Positions 1 to 7,729 of a stretch of DNA of 64,000 nt are shown piece after piece. The first letter of the stretch is position 1. The number at the start of each line of letters is the position of its first letter. Below the pieces are notes generated by a model. The model ran no database searches, was not told the DNA's origin, and saw only the letters and a list, made by a program, of their open reading frames with translations. Where the stretch lies: assembly GCF_035975855.1 (NCBI RefSeq), contig NZ_CP109055.1:1736001-1800000 (forward strand). The letters are read 5' to 3'. The position numbers and the translations under genes are program-made. The DNA comes from Streptomyces sp. NBC_01304 (GTDB lineage: Bacteria; Actinomycetota; Actinomycetes; Streptomycetales; Streptomycetaceae).

Positions 1-33
1 CGCGCCGGTGATCAGAACGGTGCGTGGGGTCAT
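1..33 (-). CDS. SDR-type NAD(P)-binding protein, 5' fragment
   Basis: Only the first eleven codons lie in the window. Read from the ATG at 33 they give MTPRTVLITGA, a beta-strand running into the start of the TGxxxGxG nucleotide-binding motif, as at the N-terminus of short-chain dehydrogenases. A weak AGGG lies about nine bases upstream of the start. The gene runs in the same direction as the LuxR gene upstream of it. Function beyond a Rossmann-fold enzyme cannot be judged from the fragment. Confidence 0.6.
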   Translation of the reverse strand, partial: MTPRTVLITGA

Positions 34-79
34 GACCGCGACCCTGACAGGGCGGTGCGGGCCCAGGTGAGAGTGTGTT

Positions 80-106
80 GAGCCTGGTGTTCGCGCCACC
101 AGGCTC
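80..106 (-). terminator. Hairpin downstream of the LuxR gene
   Basis: A perfect 10-bp stem (gagcctggtg with caccaggctc) encloses a 7-nt loop, 33 bases beyond the LuxR stop codon. It has no U-run, as is usual for terminators in high-GC actinobacteria. It separates the LuxR gene from the SDR gene downstream. Confidence 0.6.
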
Positions 107-138
107 TGCGGGCGCGGCACCGTCCGGGCAGCGGCAGG

Positions 139-2916
139 TCAGGGCCGGCCGTCGTGCGGGACGGCGCGGGCCGCGGCCAGTTGGGCCCGCGACTGGACAC
201 CCAGCTTCCGGTAGATGCGCGTCAGCATCGTCTCCACGGTCTTGACGCTGAGATGGAGCCGGGACGCCGCCTCACGATTGCTCGCACCCGCCGCGACCAG
301 CGACGCCAACTGCTCCTCCGCCGTGGTGAGTCCCTCACCCGCCCCGCGGGCACCACCGCCCGCGTCGAGCCGGGCCAGCGCCTCCCCGACCAGGGCCTGC
401 CAGGCGTGCGCGTCGGCCGCGGCGAAGAGGTCCAGGGCGTCTACGAGCGCCTGCCGCGCACCCGCCCGGCGACGCTGACGCAGGCGCGTACGGGACAACA
501 GCCAGAGGCAACGCCCGCGTTCGAGAGGCAGCCCGAGCGCTTCAAAGCGTTCTGCGGCCGACTCCAGGAGGGCCGCGGCCCGGGCCGCCTCGCCCAGCGC
601 CGTGAGGTTCACCGCGCCCGCCCGGTCGAGAGCGGCCAGGGTGCTGGTACGCCCCAACTCGCGCGCTGTACCGGCGTATTGCTCGATCACGCTACTTGCC
701 TCGTCGTTTCTTCCGGCCAGCGCGAACGCCTCCGCGAGGTCGGCGTGCCAGCGCAACAGCGAGGGATCGCCGACCTGTTGGGCCCGCTCCCCCTCCCGTA
801 CCAGCGACAGCTGCTCGACGGCGTCGGCCGCGCTGCCGGTGACGAGATGGACCATGCCGAGGACGTGCCGGTTGCGGGAGAGGAAGACCCGGTCGTGCTC
901 GTCCTGAGAGGCCCGCACCCCGCGCAGCGCGAAGGCCCGGGCCCGCTCGAAGCTGCCGCCGGCGGCCTCGGCGACGGCGGCGGTATACCAGCAGGGCCCC
1001 GGTGACCCGCCCGCCTCGGCGGTGACCCGTACGGCGCGCTCGGCGTGCCGCAGGGCCGCGGCGCAGCGCCCGGCGCGGGCCTCGGTCTCGGCGAGGCCCC
1101 GCAACACCTCGACCAAGTCCTCGGCGTCGCCGGAGCGTTCGGCGACCGGCAGCAGGTCGAGCAGCCCGGCCCGGGCCCGGTCCAGGCGGTCGTCGAACAG
1201 ATCGTGCCGCACCCGCAGAAAACGCGGCTGATTGCGTACGTGGACGGGCTCGCCCGGCACCGCGGCGGCGAGCGCCCGCTCCAGGGTGGCCTCGGCGTCC
1301 GCCTCGCCGAGCACGCGTTCCAGGCGGGCCCGCATGGTCAGCGCCATGACGGCGACGCCCGGCTGCCGGGCCCGCTCGGCGAGCGCGGCGGCACGGGCCG
1401 CGGCGCCGCGGGCCTTGACCGGGTCGCCGTACAGGTTGGCCTTCCAGGCGAGGCGCAGCTGCACGGCCGCCAGGAGTCCCGGGTCGCCGGCGGCCTCGGC
1501 GCCGGCCCGGGCGAATTCCTCGTCCACGTCGTCGAGGGCCTGCCCGGCCGCGTCGATCACGGCGAGCAGGGCGCCGACGCGTTCACCGGGCCGCGCGGAG
1601 TGCTCAAGGACCTCGGCCGCGGCCCGGCGTGCGAGGTCGGCCCGTCCGGCGCACCCGGCATCGTCGGCGGCGGCGACGAAGCGGCGGACGGCGTCGGCGT
1701 GGGCGGTGCTCGTTCCTTGTGGCGTACGTACTTTGGGCTGGTTCCCTTCTGGCGTACGCGCTCCGGGTCGCGCCCCGCTCCCCTCCCCCAGCGGCGTCCG
1801 GCGGGCCGCGAGCAGGCCCAGTTCGGCCGCCTTGCCCCGGTCGCCGCGGGCACGGGCCGTGTCCGCCGCGGCCTCCAGTTCCGCGGCGAGGCCCGCGTCG
1901 ATGTCGTCGGTGGCCAGCGCCCGGTGGCGGGCGGCCTCCACCGGGTCGGTGACCGCGTGGGTGAGGGCGCGGTGGGCGGCCGAGCGGTCCGCCCAGCTGC
2001 TGCTCTCGACCAGGACGAGGGCCAACACCTCAGCGGTGAAGCCGAGTTCGTCGGCGCCGAAGACGGCCAGCCCGTCCCGGGCGGCGAGCCGCAGGTCCTC
2101 CTCGACGTCGCGGCTCGCCGCGCGCCGCAGCAGCGCGGGGGTGGGCCGGTCGGCGAGGGCCGCGGTCAGCAGCGTGCGGCGCACGGCGGCCGGGAGCGCG
2201 TCGAGCCTGCGGCGGACCATCGCGCGGACCCGCTCGGGCACGGGCAGCGCGTCCAGCGGGTGCGGCGGGCTGCGCAGCGCGGCGACCGCGCGGCCGAGTT
2301 CCAGGGCGATGCGGGGGTTGCCGCCGCTGGCCCGGTGGATGCGGCCGGAGAGGCGGGCCGTGAGGTGTTGCCCGGCGAGCAGGGCGGCGACTTCGTCGGC
2401 GGCGAGCGGTTCGACGGTGAACGTCGGTGCTCCGTCGAGGAATTGGGGCGCGGTGTCGGCCGCGCCGATCACGTCGACGGGGAGTCCGGCCAGGCAGGTC
2501 AGGGCGGCTTCGCTGGCGGGGTCGGTGCAGTGCGCGTTGTCCACGACGATCAGACAGGGCCCGGCTTCGTGCAGCACCGCGGTCAGGGCGAGGCGTACCG
2601 CCAGGGGGTCCGGTTCACCGCCGGGTGGCGGCGTGTCGTGGCGCAGGACTGCGGTGGCGGCTTGGCGCTGTGGCAGGGGGAGCAGGTCGACGCGGCGGTC
2701 GGGCAGGGCGAGCAGGAGGTCGGCGACCGTGGCGAACGGGACGGCGTGGTCCGGGGGTTGGGGGCACAGGTAGAGCACGCGTTCGCCGCGTGCGGCCGCG
2801 CGTTCGGCGAGCGCGTCGAGAAGTGCGGTCTTGCCGATGCCCGGCGGGCCGCTCACCAGCAATCGCCGCTCACGCCGCAGGTCCTGCTCGGCGCGGACCA
2901 CGGTCTCGGTCCTCAC
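139..2916 (-). CDS. Large ATP-binding LuxR-family transcriptional regulator (LAL type)
   Basis: The protein has 925 residues from a GTG start. A P-loop, GPPGIGKT, lies at about residues 23-30 and a Walker B-like strand, CLIVVDNAH, near residue 120. A long alpha-helical TPR-like middle follows. The last 60 residues are a LuxR-type helix-turn-helix with the typical SNREAASRLHLSVKTVE core. This is the MalT/LAL architecture, in which nucleotide and inducer binding control DNA binding. The N-terminal segment before the P-loop is slightly short for the family, so an upstream start is possible, but none with a better ribosome site is evident. Its target cannot be deduced; the nearest genes encode acyl-CoA dehydrogenases and a truncated SDR. 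Confidence 0.9.
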   Translation of the reverse strand: MRTETVVRAEQDLRRERRLLVSGPPGIGKTALLDALAERAAARGERVLYLCPQPPDHAVPFATVADLLLALPDRRVDLLPLPQRQAATAVLRHDTPPPGGEPDPLAVRLALTAVLHEAGPCLIVVDNAHCTDPASEAALTCLAGLPVDVIGAADTAPQFLDGAPTFTVEPLAADEVAALLAGQHLTARLSGRIHRASGGNPRIALELGRAVAALRSPPHPLDALPVPERVRAMVRRRLDALPAAVRRTLLTAALADRPTPALLRRAASRDVEEDLRLAARDGLAVFGADELGFTAEVLALVLVESSSWADRSAAHRALTHAVTDPVEAARHRALATDDIDAGLAAELEAAADTARARGDRGKAAELGLLAARRTPLGEGSGARPGARTPEGNQPKVRTPQGTSTAHADAVRRFVAAADDAGCAGRADLARRAAAEVLEHSARPGERVGALLAVIDAAGQALDDVDEEFARAGAEAAGDPGLLAAVQLRLAWKANLYGDPVKARGAAARAAALAERARQPGVAVMALTMRARLERVLGEADAEATLERALAAAVPGEPVHVRNQPRFLRVRHDLFDDRLDRARAGLLDLLPVAERSGDAEDLVEVLRGLAETEARAGRCAAALRHAERAVRVTAEAGGSPGPCWYTAAVAEAAGGSFERARAFALRGVRASQDEHDRVFLSRNRHVLGMVHLVTGSAADAVEQLSLVREGERAQQVGDPSLLRWHADLAEAFALAGRNDEASSVIEQYAGTARELGRTSTLAALDRAGAVNLTALGEAARAAALLESAAERFEALGLPLERGRCLWLLSRTRLRQRRRAGARQALVDALDLFAAADAHAWQALVGEALARLDAGGGARGAGEGLTTAEEQLASLVAAGASNREAASRLHLSVKTVETMLTRIYRKLGVQSRAQLAAARAVPHDGRP

Positions 2917-2968
2917 CCTCGCTCCCGTTCAGGGCAATGGGTCCGGGCCGGCCGCCAGAAGAGATTTT

Positions 2969-3044
2969 CCCCACCCCGCCCCTTCCCGTAATTCTGCGAA
3001 GCCTTCCGCCCCGCGGGCGGTGTCCTCAAACGCCGGACGGGCTG
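2969..3044. repeat. Dispersed intergenic repeat, rearranged copy
   Basis: Positions 2969-2989 carry the same ccccaccccgccccttcccg arm found at 6594. Positions 3014-3044 carry, inverted relative to that arm, the core present at 6633-6666 (cagcccgtccggcg followed by ttgaggacaccgcccg). The opposite arm is missing. The rest of the 2917-3238 gap holds short repeats of gacgggctgggagag and no convincing gene. Confidence 0.6.
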
Positions 3045-3191
3045 GGAGAGCGCGGCGTGCGGATGGGGCCGGACGGGCTGGGAGAGCGGGACGCGCAGAC
3101 ATCGCCCCACGGCCGCACGGAGCCGCACATGCAGACATCGCCGGACAGGCCGTTGGATCAGCCCGACCCCGCAGCCAAGCAGACGTGCCAT

Positions 3192-3229
3192 CCGTACCCT
3201 CCCCACCCAGACGTACGGGGAGGGTACGG
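3192..3229 (-). terminator. Strong terminator hairpin after the acyl-CoA dehydrogenase operon
   Basis: A perfect 13-bp stem (ccgtaccctcccc with ggggagggtacgg) and a 12-nt loop begin 10 bases past the stop codon of the minus-strand acyl-CoA dehydrogenase. This placement and stability fit an intrinsic terminator for the three-gene unit 6488-3239. Confidence 0.8.
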
Positions 3230-3238
3230 CCAACTTCG

Positions 3239-4345
3239 CTACGGTGCGCGGAGATCCACCAGTTCCGCCAGGGCCTCGCGGTGGCGGCCCGCCGTGCCCA
3301 GCGCGATCGAGTCGGACTTGGCGCGCTTCAGGTAGAGGTGGACGGGGTGTTCCCAGGTCATGCCGATGCCGCCGTGCAGCTGAAGGGCTTCCTCCGCCGC
3401 GTGCACCGCCATGGGGGCGCAGTACGCCTGGGCCAGGGCGACGGCCAGGGGGGCCTCCGCCGAGTCGACCGCCAGTGCGTCGGCCGCGTTGCGGGCCGCG
3501 GCGCGGGCGTTCACGGTCTCCAGCCACAGCTCGGCCAGGCGGTGCTTGAGGGCCTGGAAGGAGCCGACGGGGCGGTTGAACTGGTTGCGCTCGCGGGTAT
3601 AGCGGACCGTCTCGGTCAAGCACCAGTCGGCGAGGCCGAGTTGCTCGGAGGCGAGCAGTCCGGCGCCGGACAGCAGGCCCCTGCGTACGGCCGGAGCGGC
3701 ATCCGTGTGCAGGGCGCGCGCACGGGCGCCGGTCAGGGTGACCGCGGCGAGCGGGCGGGTCAGGTCGAAGGCCGTCTGCGGCTCGACGACGACTGCGTTC
3801 TCGGTGGACTGGGCGGTGTCGACGGCGTACAGACCGCCGTCGGCGACGACGAGCAGCACATCGGCGGCCGCCGCGTCCGCGACTCCGGTGATGCGCCCGT
3901 GCAGGCGCTCACCCTCGGAACGTACGACGTCGTAGGCGGCGTCCGGCGCCGTCGACAGCGGCAGCGCGAGCGCCCCGACCGACCGGCCGGACGCCAACAC
4001 CGAGAGCAGTTCGGCGACTTCGGGACGCGCGGAGTCACAGCCGAGCAGCACCTCGGTGGCGATCACCGCGCTGGTCAGGTAGGGCACCGGGGCGACCGCG
4101 CGCCCCAACTCCTCCAGGACCACCGCCGCTTCGCGGTGCGTGGCGCCCTGCCCGCCGAGCGCCTCCGGCACCAGCAGGCCCGCGAGGCCCATGTCGGTGC
4201 CGAGCGCCTTCCACAGCTCGCTGTCGTGCGGCTCGCCCGATTCCGTGCGCGCGATGACGGCCGCGGCGTCGCAGCGGTCGGCGAGGAGGGAGCGTACGGC
4301 AGAACGGAGTTCGTCCTCCGTCTCGGAGTACAAGAGGTCGCTCAT
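3239..4345 (-). CDS. Acyl-CoA dehydrogenase family protein, short partner subunit
   Basis: The protein has 368 residues. The C-terminal helical part is clearly acyl-CoA dehydrogenase (LQLHGGIGMTWEHPVHLYLK). The central beta domain lacks the SEPxAGSD flavin/substrate motif seen in the adjacent homologue, and the region around residues 120-200 is divergent. The ATG overlaps the upstream dehydrogenase stop by four bases, implying co-translation. Paired, unequal FadE subunits of this kind form alpha2beta2 dehydrogenases in mycobacterial steroid side-chain degradation. I infer a similar heteromer here; the substrate is unknown. It could also be a stand-alone enzyme. Confidence 0.88.
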   Translation of the reverse strand: MSDLLYSETEDELRSAVRSLLADRCDAAAVIARTESGEPHDSELWKALGTDMGLAGLLVPEALGGQGATHREAAVVLEELGRAVAPVPYLTSAVIATEVLLGCDSARPEVAELLSVLASGRSVGALALPLSTAPDAAYDVVRSEGERLHGRITGVADAAAADVLLVVADGGLYAVDTAQSTENAVVVEPQTAFDLTRPLAAVTLTGARARALHTDAAPAVRRGLLSGAGLLASEQLGLADWCLTETVRYTRERNQFNRPVGSFQALKHRLAELWLETVNARAAARNAADALAVDSAEAPLAVALAQAYCAPMAVHAAEEALQLHGGIGMTWEHPVHLYLKRAKSDSIALGTAGRHREALAELVDLRAP

Positions 4346-5523
4346 CGCGCCAGGTCCTTCCATGCGACGTCCTTGTCGGTACGCGGTTCGGAGGGCAGTC
4401 CGAGGACGCGTTCGGCGACGATGTTGAGCAGCACCTCGCTGGTGCCGCCCTCGATGCTGTTGCCCTTGGAGCGGAGGTAGCGGTAGCCGGCCTCGCGGCC
4501 CACGAAGTCGACGATCTCGGGGCGGCGCATCGTCCAGTCGTCGTACAACAGGCCCTCCTCGCCGAGGAGTTCGACCTCCAGGCCGCTGACCTTCTGGTTG
4601 AGGCGGGCGAAGCCCAGCTTCATGCCAGAGCCCTCGGGCCCGGGGTGCCCGGCGACGAGCTGCTGGCGCAGGCGTTCGCCGGTGAGGCGGGCGACCTCGG
4701 TCTCGACCCAGAGCTGGAGCAGGCGCTGGTGGAGGTCGTGGGTGCGCAGCTCGGGGCGTTCGCGCCAGGCCTTGGCGACCGGGGCGATCATGCCGCCCTC
4801 GCGGGGCAGGCGCATGCCGCCGATGGCGACGCGCTCGTTCATGAGGGTCGTCTGGGCGACCTTCCAGCCGTCGCCGATCTCGCCGAGGCGCATGGCGTCG
4901 GGGATGCGTACGTCCGAGAGGAAGACCTCGTTGAACTCGGCCTCGCCGGTGATCTGCCGCAGCGGCCGCACTTCGACGCCCGGGTCGGTCATGTCGCACA
5001 CGAAGTACGTGATGCCCCGGTGCTTGGGCAGGTCGGGGTCGGTGCGGGCGATGAGGATGGCCCAGCGGGCGTTGTGGGCGTTGGACGTCCAGACCTTCTG
5101 GCCGTTGACCACCCACGCGTCACCGTCACGGACCGCACGGGTGCCGAGCGCCGCGAGGTCGGAGCCCGCGCCGGGCTCGCTGAAGAGCTGGCACCACACC
5201 TCCTCGCCGACCCACAGCGGGCGCAGCAGGCGCCGCTTCTGCTCGTCGGTGCCGTACGCGAGGATCGTCGGCGCGGCCATGCCGAGGCCGATGCCGATGC
5301 GGCGCGGGTCGTTGTCGGGCGCGCCCGCGGCCTCCAGCTCGGCGTCGACGACGGCCTGCAAGGAGCGCGGCGCACCGAGTCCGCCCAGGCCCTCGGGGAA
5401 ATGCACCCAGGCGAGTCCGGCGTCGAAGCGGGCCTTGAGGAAGTCGAGGCGGTCGGTGCTCTCCGGTGGGTGTGCGGCGAGCAATTCCCTGGTACGCAGG
5501 CTGAGTTCGGCGGCGTCCGTCAT
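4342..5523 (-). CDS. Acyl-CoA dehydrogenase, catalytic-type subunit
   Basis: The protein has 393 residues, the normal family length. It carries the FAD/substrate motif FSEPGAGSDLA near residue 120, the strand motif VNGQKVWTSNA, and a C-terminal stretch GNSIEGGTSEVLLNIVAERVL typical of flavin-dependent acyl-CoA dehydrogenases. It oxidises an acyl-CoA to the trans-2-enoyl-CoA in the cytoplasm. It overlaps the oxidoreductase upstream (5520-5523) and the second dehydrogenase downstream (4342-4345) by four bases each, so the three genes form one translationally coupled unit. The acyl chain it prefers cannot be read from sequence. Confidence 0.93.
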   Translation of the reverse strand: MTDAAELSLRTRELLAAHPPESTDRLDFLKARFDAGLAWVHFPEGLGGLGAPRSLQAVVDAELEAAGAPDNDPRRIGIGLGMAAPTILAYGTDEQKRRLLRPLWVGEEVWCQLFSEPGAGSDLAALGTRAVRDGDAWVVNGQKVWTSNAHNARWAILIARTDPDLPKHRGITYFVCDMTDPGVEVRPLRQITGEAEFNEVFLSDVRIPDAMRLGEIGDGWKVAQTTLMNERVAIGGMRLPREGGMIAPVAKAWRERPELRTHDLHQRLLQLWVETEVARLTGERLRQQLVAGHPGPEGSGMKLGFARLNQKVSGLEVELLGEEGLLYDDWTMRRPEIVDFVGREAGYRYLRSKGNSIEGGTSEVLLNIVAERVLGLPSEPRTDKDVAWKDLAR

Positions 5524-6488
5524 GCTCGGGCTCCTTCGGGGATGACGGCCAGACGACCGGTGGTGACGCCGTCCGCGACGCGCTGGACGGCGGCCGCGGC
5601 GTCCTTGAGCGGCACCCGCTCGGAGATCAGCGGCTTGACGACGCCCTCGGCGGCGAGCCGGGTCAGCTCGTCGTGGCAGGCTCGGATCGAGGCCGGGTCC
5701 TTGGTGTTGTACAGACCCCAGTGGAGCCCGACGATCGCGTAGTTCTTCACCAGGGCGTGGTTGAGCGCGGGCGCGGGGATGGCGCCGCTGGCGAAACCGA
5801 CGACCAGGATGCGGCCCTCGAAGGCCACGACCTTCGTGGACTGCTTGTAGGCGTCCCCACCCACCGGGTCGTAGATCACGTCGGCGCCGCGGCCGCCGGT
5901 GGCGTCCTTCACGGCGGCGATCACGTCGTCGGTGCGGCGGTCGATGACGACGTCGCAGCCCAGCTCGTCGGCGACCCGTACCTTGTCGGCGCCGCCGACC
6001 ACGCCGATGACCCTGGCCCCGGCGGCCTTGCCCAGCTGCACGGCGGCACTGCCGACGCCGCCCGCGGCCGCGTGCACCAGCAGGGTCTCGCCCGCCTGGA
6101 GGTGCGCGCGGCGGTGCAGGCCGAACCAGCCGGTCTGGTAGCCGATGTGCAGGGCGGCGGCCTCCGCGTCGTCGAGTGCGTCGGGCGCGGGCAGCAGGGC
6201 GGCCTCGTCGGCGAGCGCGTACTCGGCGAATCCGCCGTGCGGCAGCGCGGGGTTGGCGATGACGCGTCGGCCGTCCTCGGTCTCGCCGCAGATCTCCACG
6301 CCCGGGGTGAAGGGCAGCGGGGGGCGGATCTGGTACTGGCCGCGGCAGAGCAGCGCGTCGGGGAAGTTGATGTTCGCCGCCCGGACCTTCAGCAGGAGCT
6401 GGCCCTCGCCGGGGGTCGGCGTGTCGGCCTCTTCGAGGCGCATCACCTCGCCCGGCTCGCCGTTCTCATGCACTCGCCACACCTGCAT
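5520..6488 (-). CDS. NADPH:quinone oxidoreductase family protein (MDR superfamily)
   Basis: The protein has 322 residues, with an N-terminal GroES-like domain and a Rossmann domain containing AAAGGVGSAAVQLGKAAG. No structural zinc cysteines are visible, as in the zinc-independent quinone-oxidoreductase branch. I place the start at the ATG at 6488 because GGGAGG lies five bases upstream; an in-frame extension to 6578 would add residues that read as low-complexity leader. It is the first gene of the unit with the two acyl-CoA dehydrogenases, so it may act on an enoyl- or acyl-CoA-derived substrate rather than a true quinone. A TetR-type operator lies 50 bases upstream. Confidence 0.9.
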   Translation of the reverse strand: MQVWRVHENGEPGEVMRLEEADTPTPGEGQLLLKVRAANINFPDALLCRGQYQIRPPLPFTPGVEICGETEDGRRVIANPALPHGGFAEYALADEAALLPAPDALDDAEAAALHIGYQTGWFGLHRRAHLQAGETLLVHAAAGGVGSAAVQLGKAAGARVIGVVGGADKVRVADELGCDVVIDRRTDDVIAAVKDATGGRGADVIYDPVGGDAYKQSTKVVAFEGRILVVGFASGAIPAPALNHALVKNYAIVGLHWGLYNTKDPASIRACHDELTRLAAEGVVKPLISERVPLKDAAAAVQRVADGVTTGRLAVIPEGARA

Positions 6489-6530
6489 TGGGCCTCCCAG
6501 GGGGGTAACCGTGGACCGGGGTTGCTGCTG

Positions 6531-6548
6531 CATACTAAGCGGTCGCTT
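6531..6548 (-). promoter_or_regulatory. Candidate TetR operator overlapping a -10 element
   Basis: The 12-bp near-palindrome aagcggtcgctt (6537-6548) adjoins a good -10 hexamer on the minus strand, TAGTAT (6531-6536), about 45 bases before the oxidoreductase start. AAGCG-N2-CGCTT inverted repeats are typical operators of TetR-family repressors of acyl-CoA catabolism. No TetR gene lies next to it, so the regulator would act in trans. Confidence 0.55.
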
Positions 6549-6593
6549 GCTCCTGTGGGAACGGGTGGGCGCCGTCAATCACGCGTTTTGATT

Positions 6594-6711
6594 CCCCACC
6601 CCGCCCCTTCCCGTAAGGCTGCCGCCGGCATAAATCAGCCCGTCCGGCGATTGAGGACACCGCCCGAAGGGCGGAACGCGGCGCAGCCTTACGGGAAGGG
6701 GCGGGGCGGGG
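6594..6711. repeat. Large inverted-repeat element between divergent genes
   Basis: A 29-bp left arm (6594-6622) matches the reverse complement of a 29-bp right arm (6683-6711) at 28 positions. The 60-bp interior contains the core aatcagcccgtccggcg (from 6633) and a small cgcccgaagggcg palindrome. Parts of the same element recur at 2969-3044 and 18707-18740. It sits between divergently transcribed genes, so it lies in promoter space rather than at a gene end. Confidence 0.75.
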
Positions 6712-6728
6712 AAGAGAAAGTGTTCTCC

Positions 6729-7634
6729 ATGCGTAACAGATCGCAGTCCCCCCACCGCCTGTGCGCGGCGGCGCTGACCGTTCTCCTCGCGGCATCACTC
6801 ACGGTCGGCAAGGCCGCGGCGGACGCCGACCCGCGCCCCGTCCCCGAGCACCTGCTGGTGCCCGGCATCCCGCTCACCCCGGAAGCTCCCTATCAGCAGG
6901 ACACGCCCGACCAGGGCACCACGCTCCCCCGGCAGGACGGCTCGCGGCCCACGGACCCGAATCCGGGTGCGGAGTACGCCGCCCCGAGCACGCCCATCGA
7001 GTACGTCCCGCCCGCGGAGCAGCAGATGCCCGGCGCCCGGCAGCGCCCGTACTGCTCCACGAGCACCGGTCCCCGGCAGCGGCAGGTCGAGTCGTACCTC
7101 GGGCTGAAGGTCGACGGCCGGCAGTCGGCCGCCGACTGCCGGGCGGTCCGGAACTTCCAGCTCTCGGTCGGGGTCCGCCCTTCGAACGGCTTCGCCGGAC
7201 CCGTCACCCATCAGCTGCTCGCCCTGCGCTGGGCCAGGACGCACACCGACCGGCTGAAGGGATGCCCCCAGCGGCGCGGCCGGGTCGTCTGTGTGGATCT
7301 GAGCCGGCAGCTGCTGTGGGTGCGCCAGGACGACACGATGCTGTTCCGGCCGGTGCTCATCCGCAGCGGCCGGGCGGGCCTGCCGACGCGCACGGGATGG
7401 TTCAAGGTGGGCTACCGCGTCAAGAACGAGTGGTCCAGGCTGTACAACTCGCCCATGCCGTTCAGCCAGTACTTCAGCGGCGGGCAGGCCCTGCACGGCA
7501 CGTACGGGAACATCTTCAGGCCGCCGGGCTCGCACGGCTGCGTCAACCTTCGGTACGTGGACGCCGAGCGGCTGTGGAAGGTGCTGCGCCGGGGCGATCG
7601 CATCTACGCGTGGGGGCATCGGCCGGGCTCCTGA
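6729..7634 (+). CDS. Secreted L,D-transpeptidase with peptidoglycan-binding-like region
   Basis: The protein has 301 residues. A Sec signal peptide occupies residues 1-31 (RNRSQSP n-region, LCAAALTVLLAASLTVG core, AAA cleavage). A proline-rich linker is followed by a peptidoglycan-binding-like segment (about 110-165, with the paired cysteines of such domains), then a YkuD catalytic domain. HGTYG and SHGCVNL carry the catalytic histidine and cysteine. The enzyme would form 3-3 cross-links or attach proteins to peptidoglycan outside the membrane. The start is the ATG at 6729, the first to give a signal peptide; its purine-rich leader lies at the edge of the inverted repeat. It converges on the GH84 gene across a shared terminator. 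Confidence 0.92.
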   Translation: MRNRSQSPHRLCAAALTVLLAASLTVGKAAADADPRPVPEHLLVPGIPLTPEAPYQQDTPDQGTTLPRQDGSRPTDPNPGAEYAAPSTPIEYVPPAEQQMPGARQRPYCSTSTGPRQRQVESYLGLKVDGRQSAADCRAVRNFQLSVGVRPSNGFAGPVTHQLLALRWARTHTDRLKGCPQRRGRVVCVDLSRQLLWVRQDDTMLFRPVLIRSGRAGLPTRTGWFKVGYRVKNEWSRLYNSPMPFSQYFSGGQALHGTYGNIFRPPGSHGCVNLRYVDAERLWKVLRRGDRIYAWGHRPGS

Positions 7635-7655
7635 CGACGGCCGGAGCGAGCAAGC

Positions 7656-7691
7656 AGCGAGGCCCCGCCCGATTCCGGGCGGGGCCTCGCT
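7656..7691. terminator. Bidirectional terminator between convergent genes
   Basis: A perfect 16-bp stem (agcgaggccccgcccg with its complement) closes on a 4-nt attc loop. It lies 21 bases after the transpeptidase stop and 38 bases after the GH84 stop, so it serves both strands. Confidence 0.88.
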
Positions 7692-7729
7692 GTGGCGCAG
7701 GGTGGTTCAGTGCTGCGGCGCAGGGTGGC

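Noticed and set aside
154..2991. Long plus-strand frames opposite the LuxR gene
   Set aside because: No homologue-like motifs, Arg/Gly-rich translation and wrong codon bias.
5673..6728. N-terminal extension of the L,D-transpeptidase gene back to 5673
   Set aside because: It would run antisense through the oxidoreductase gene and remove the signal peptide from the N-terminus.
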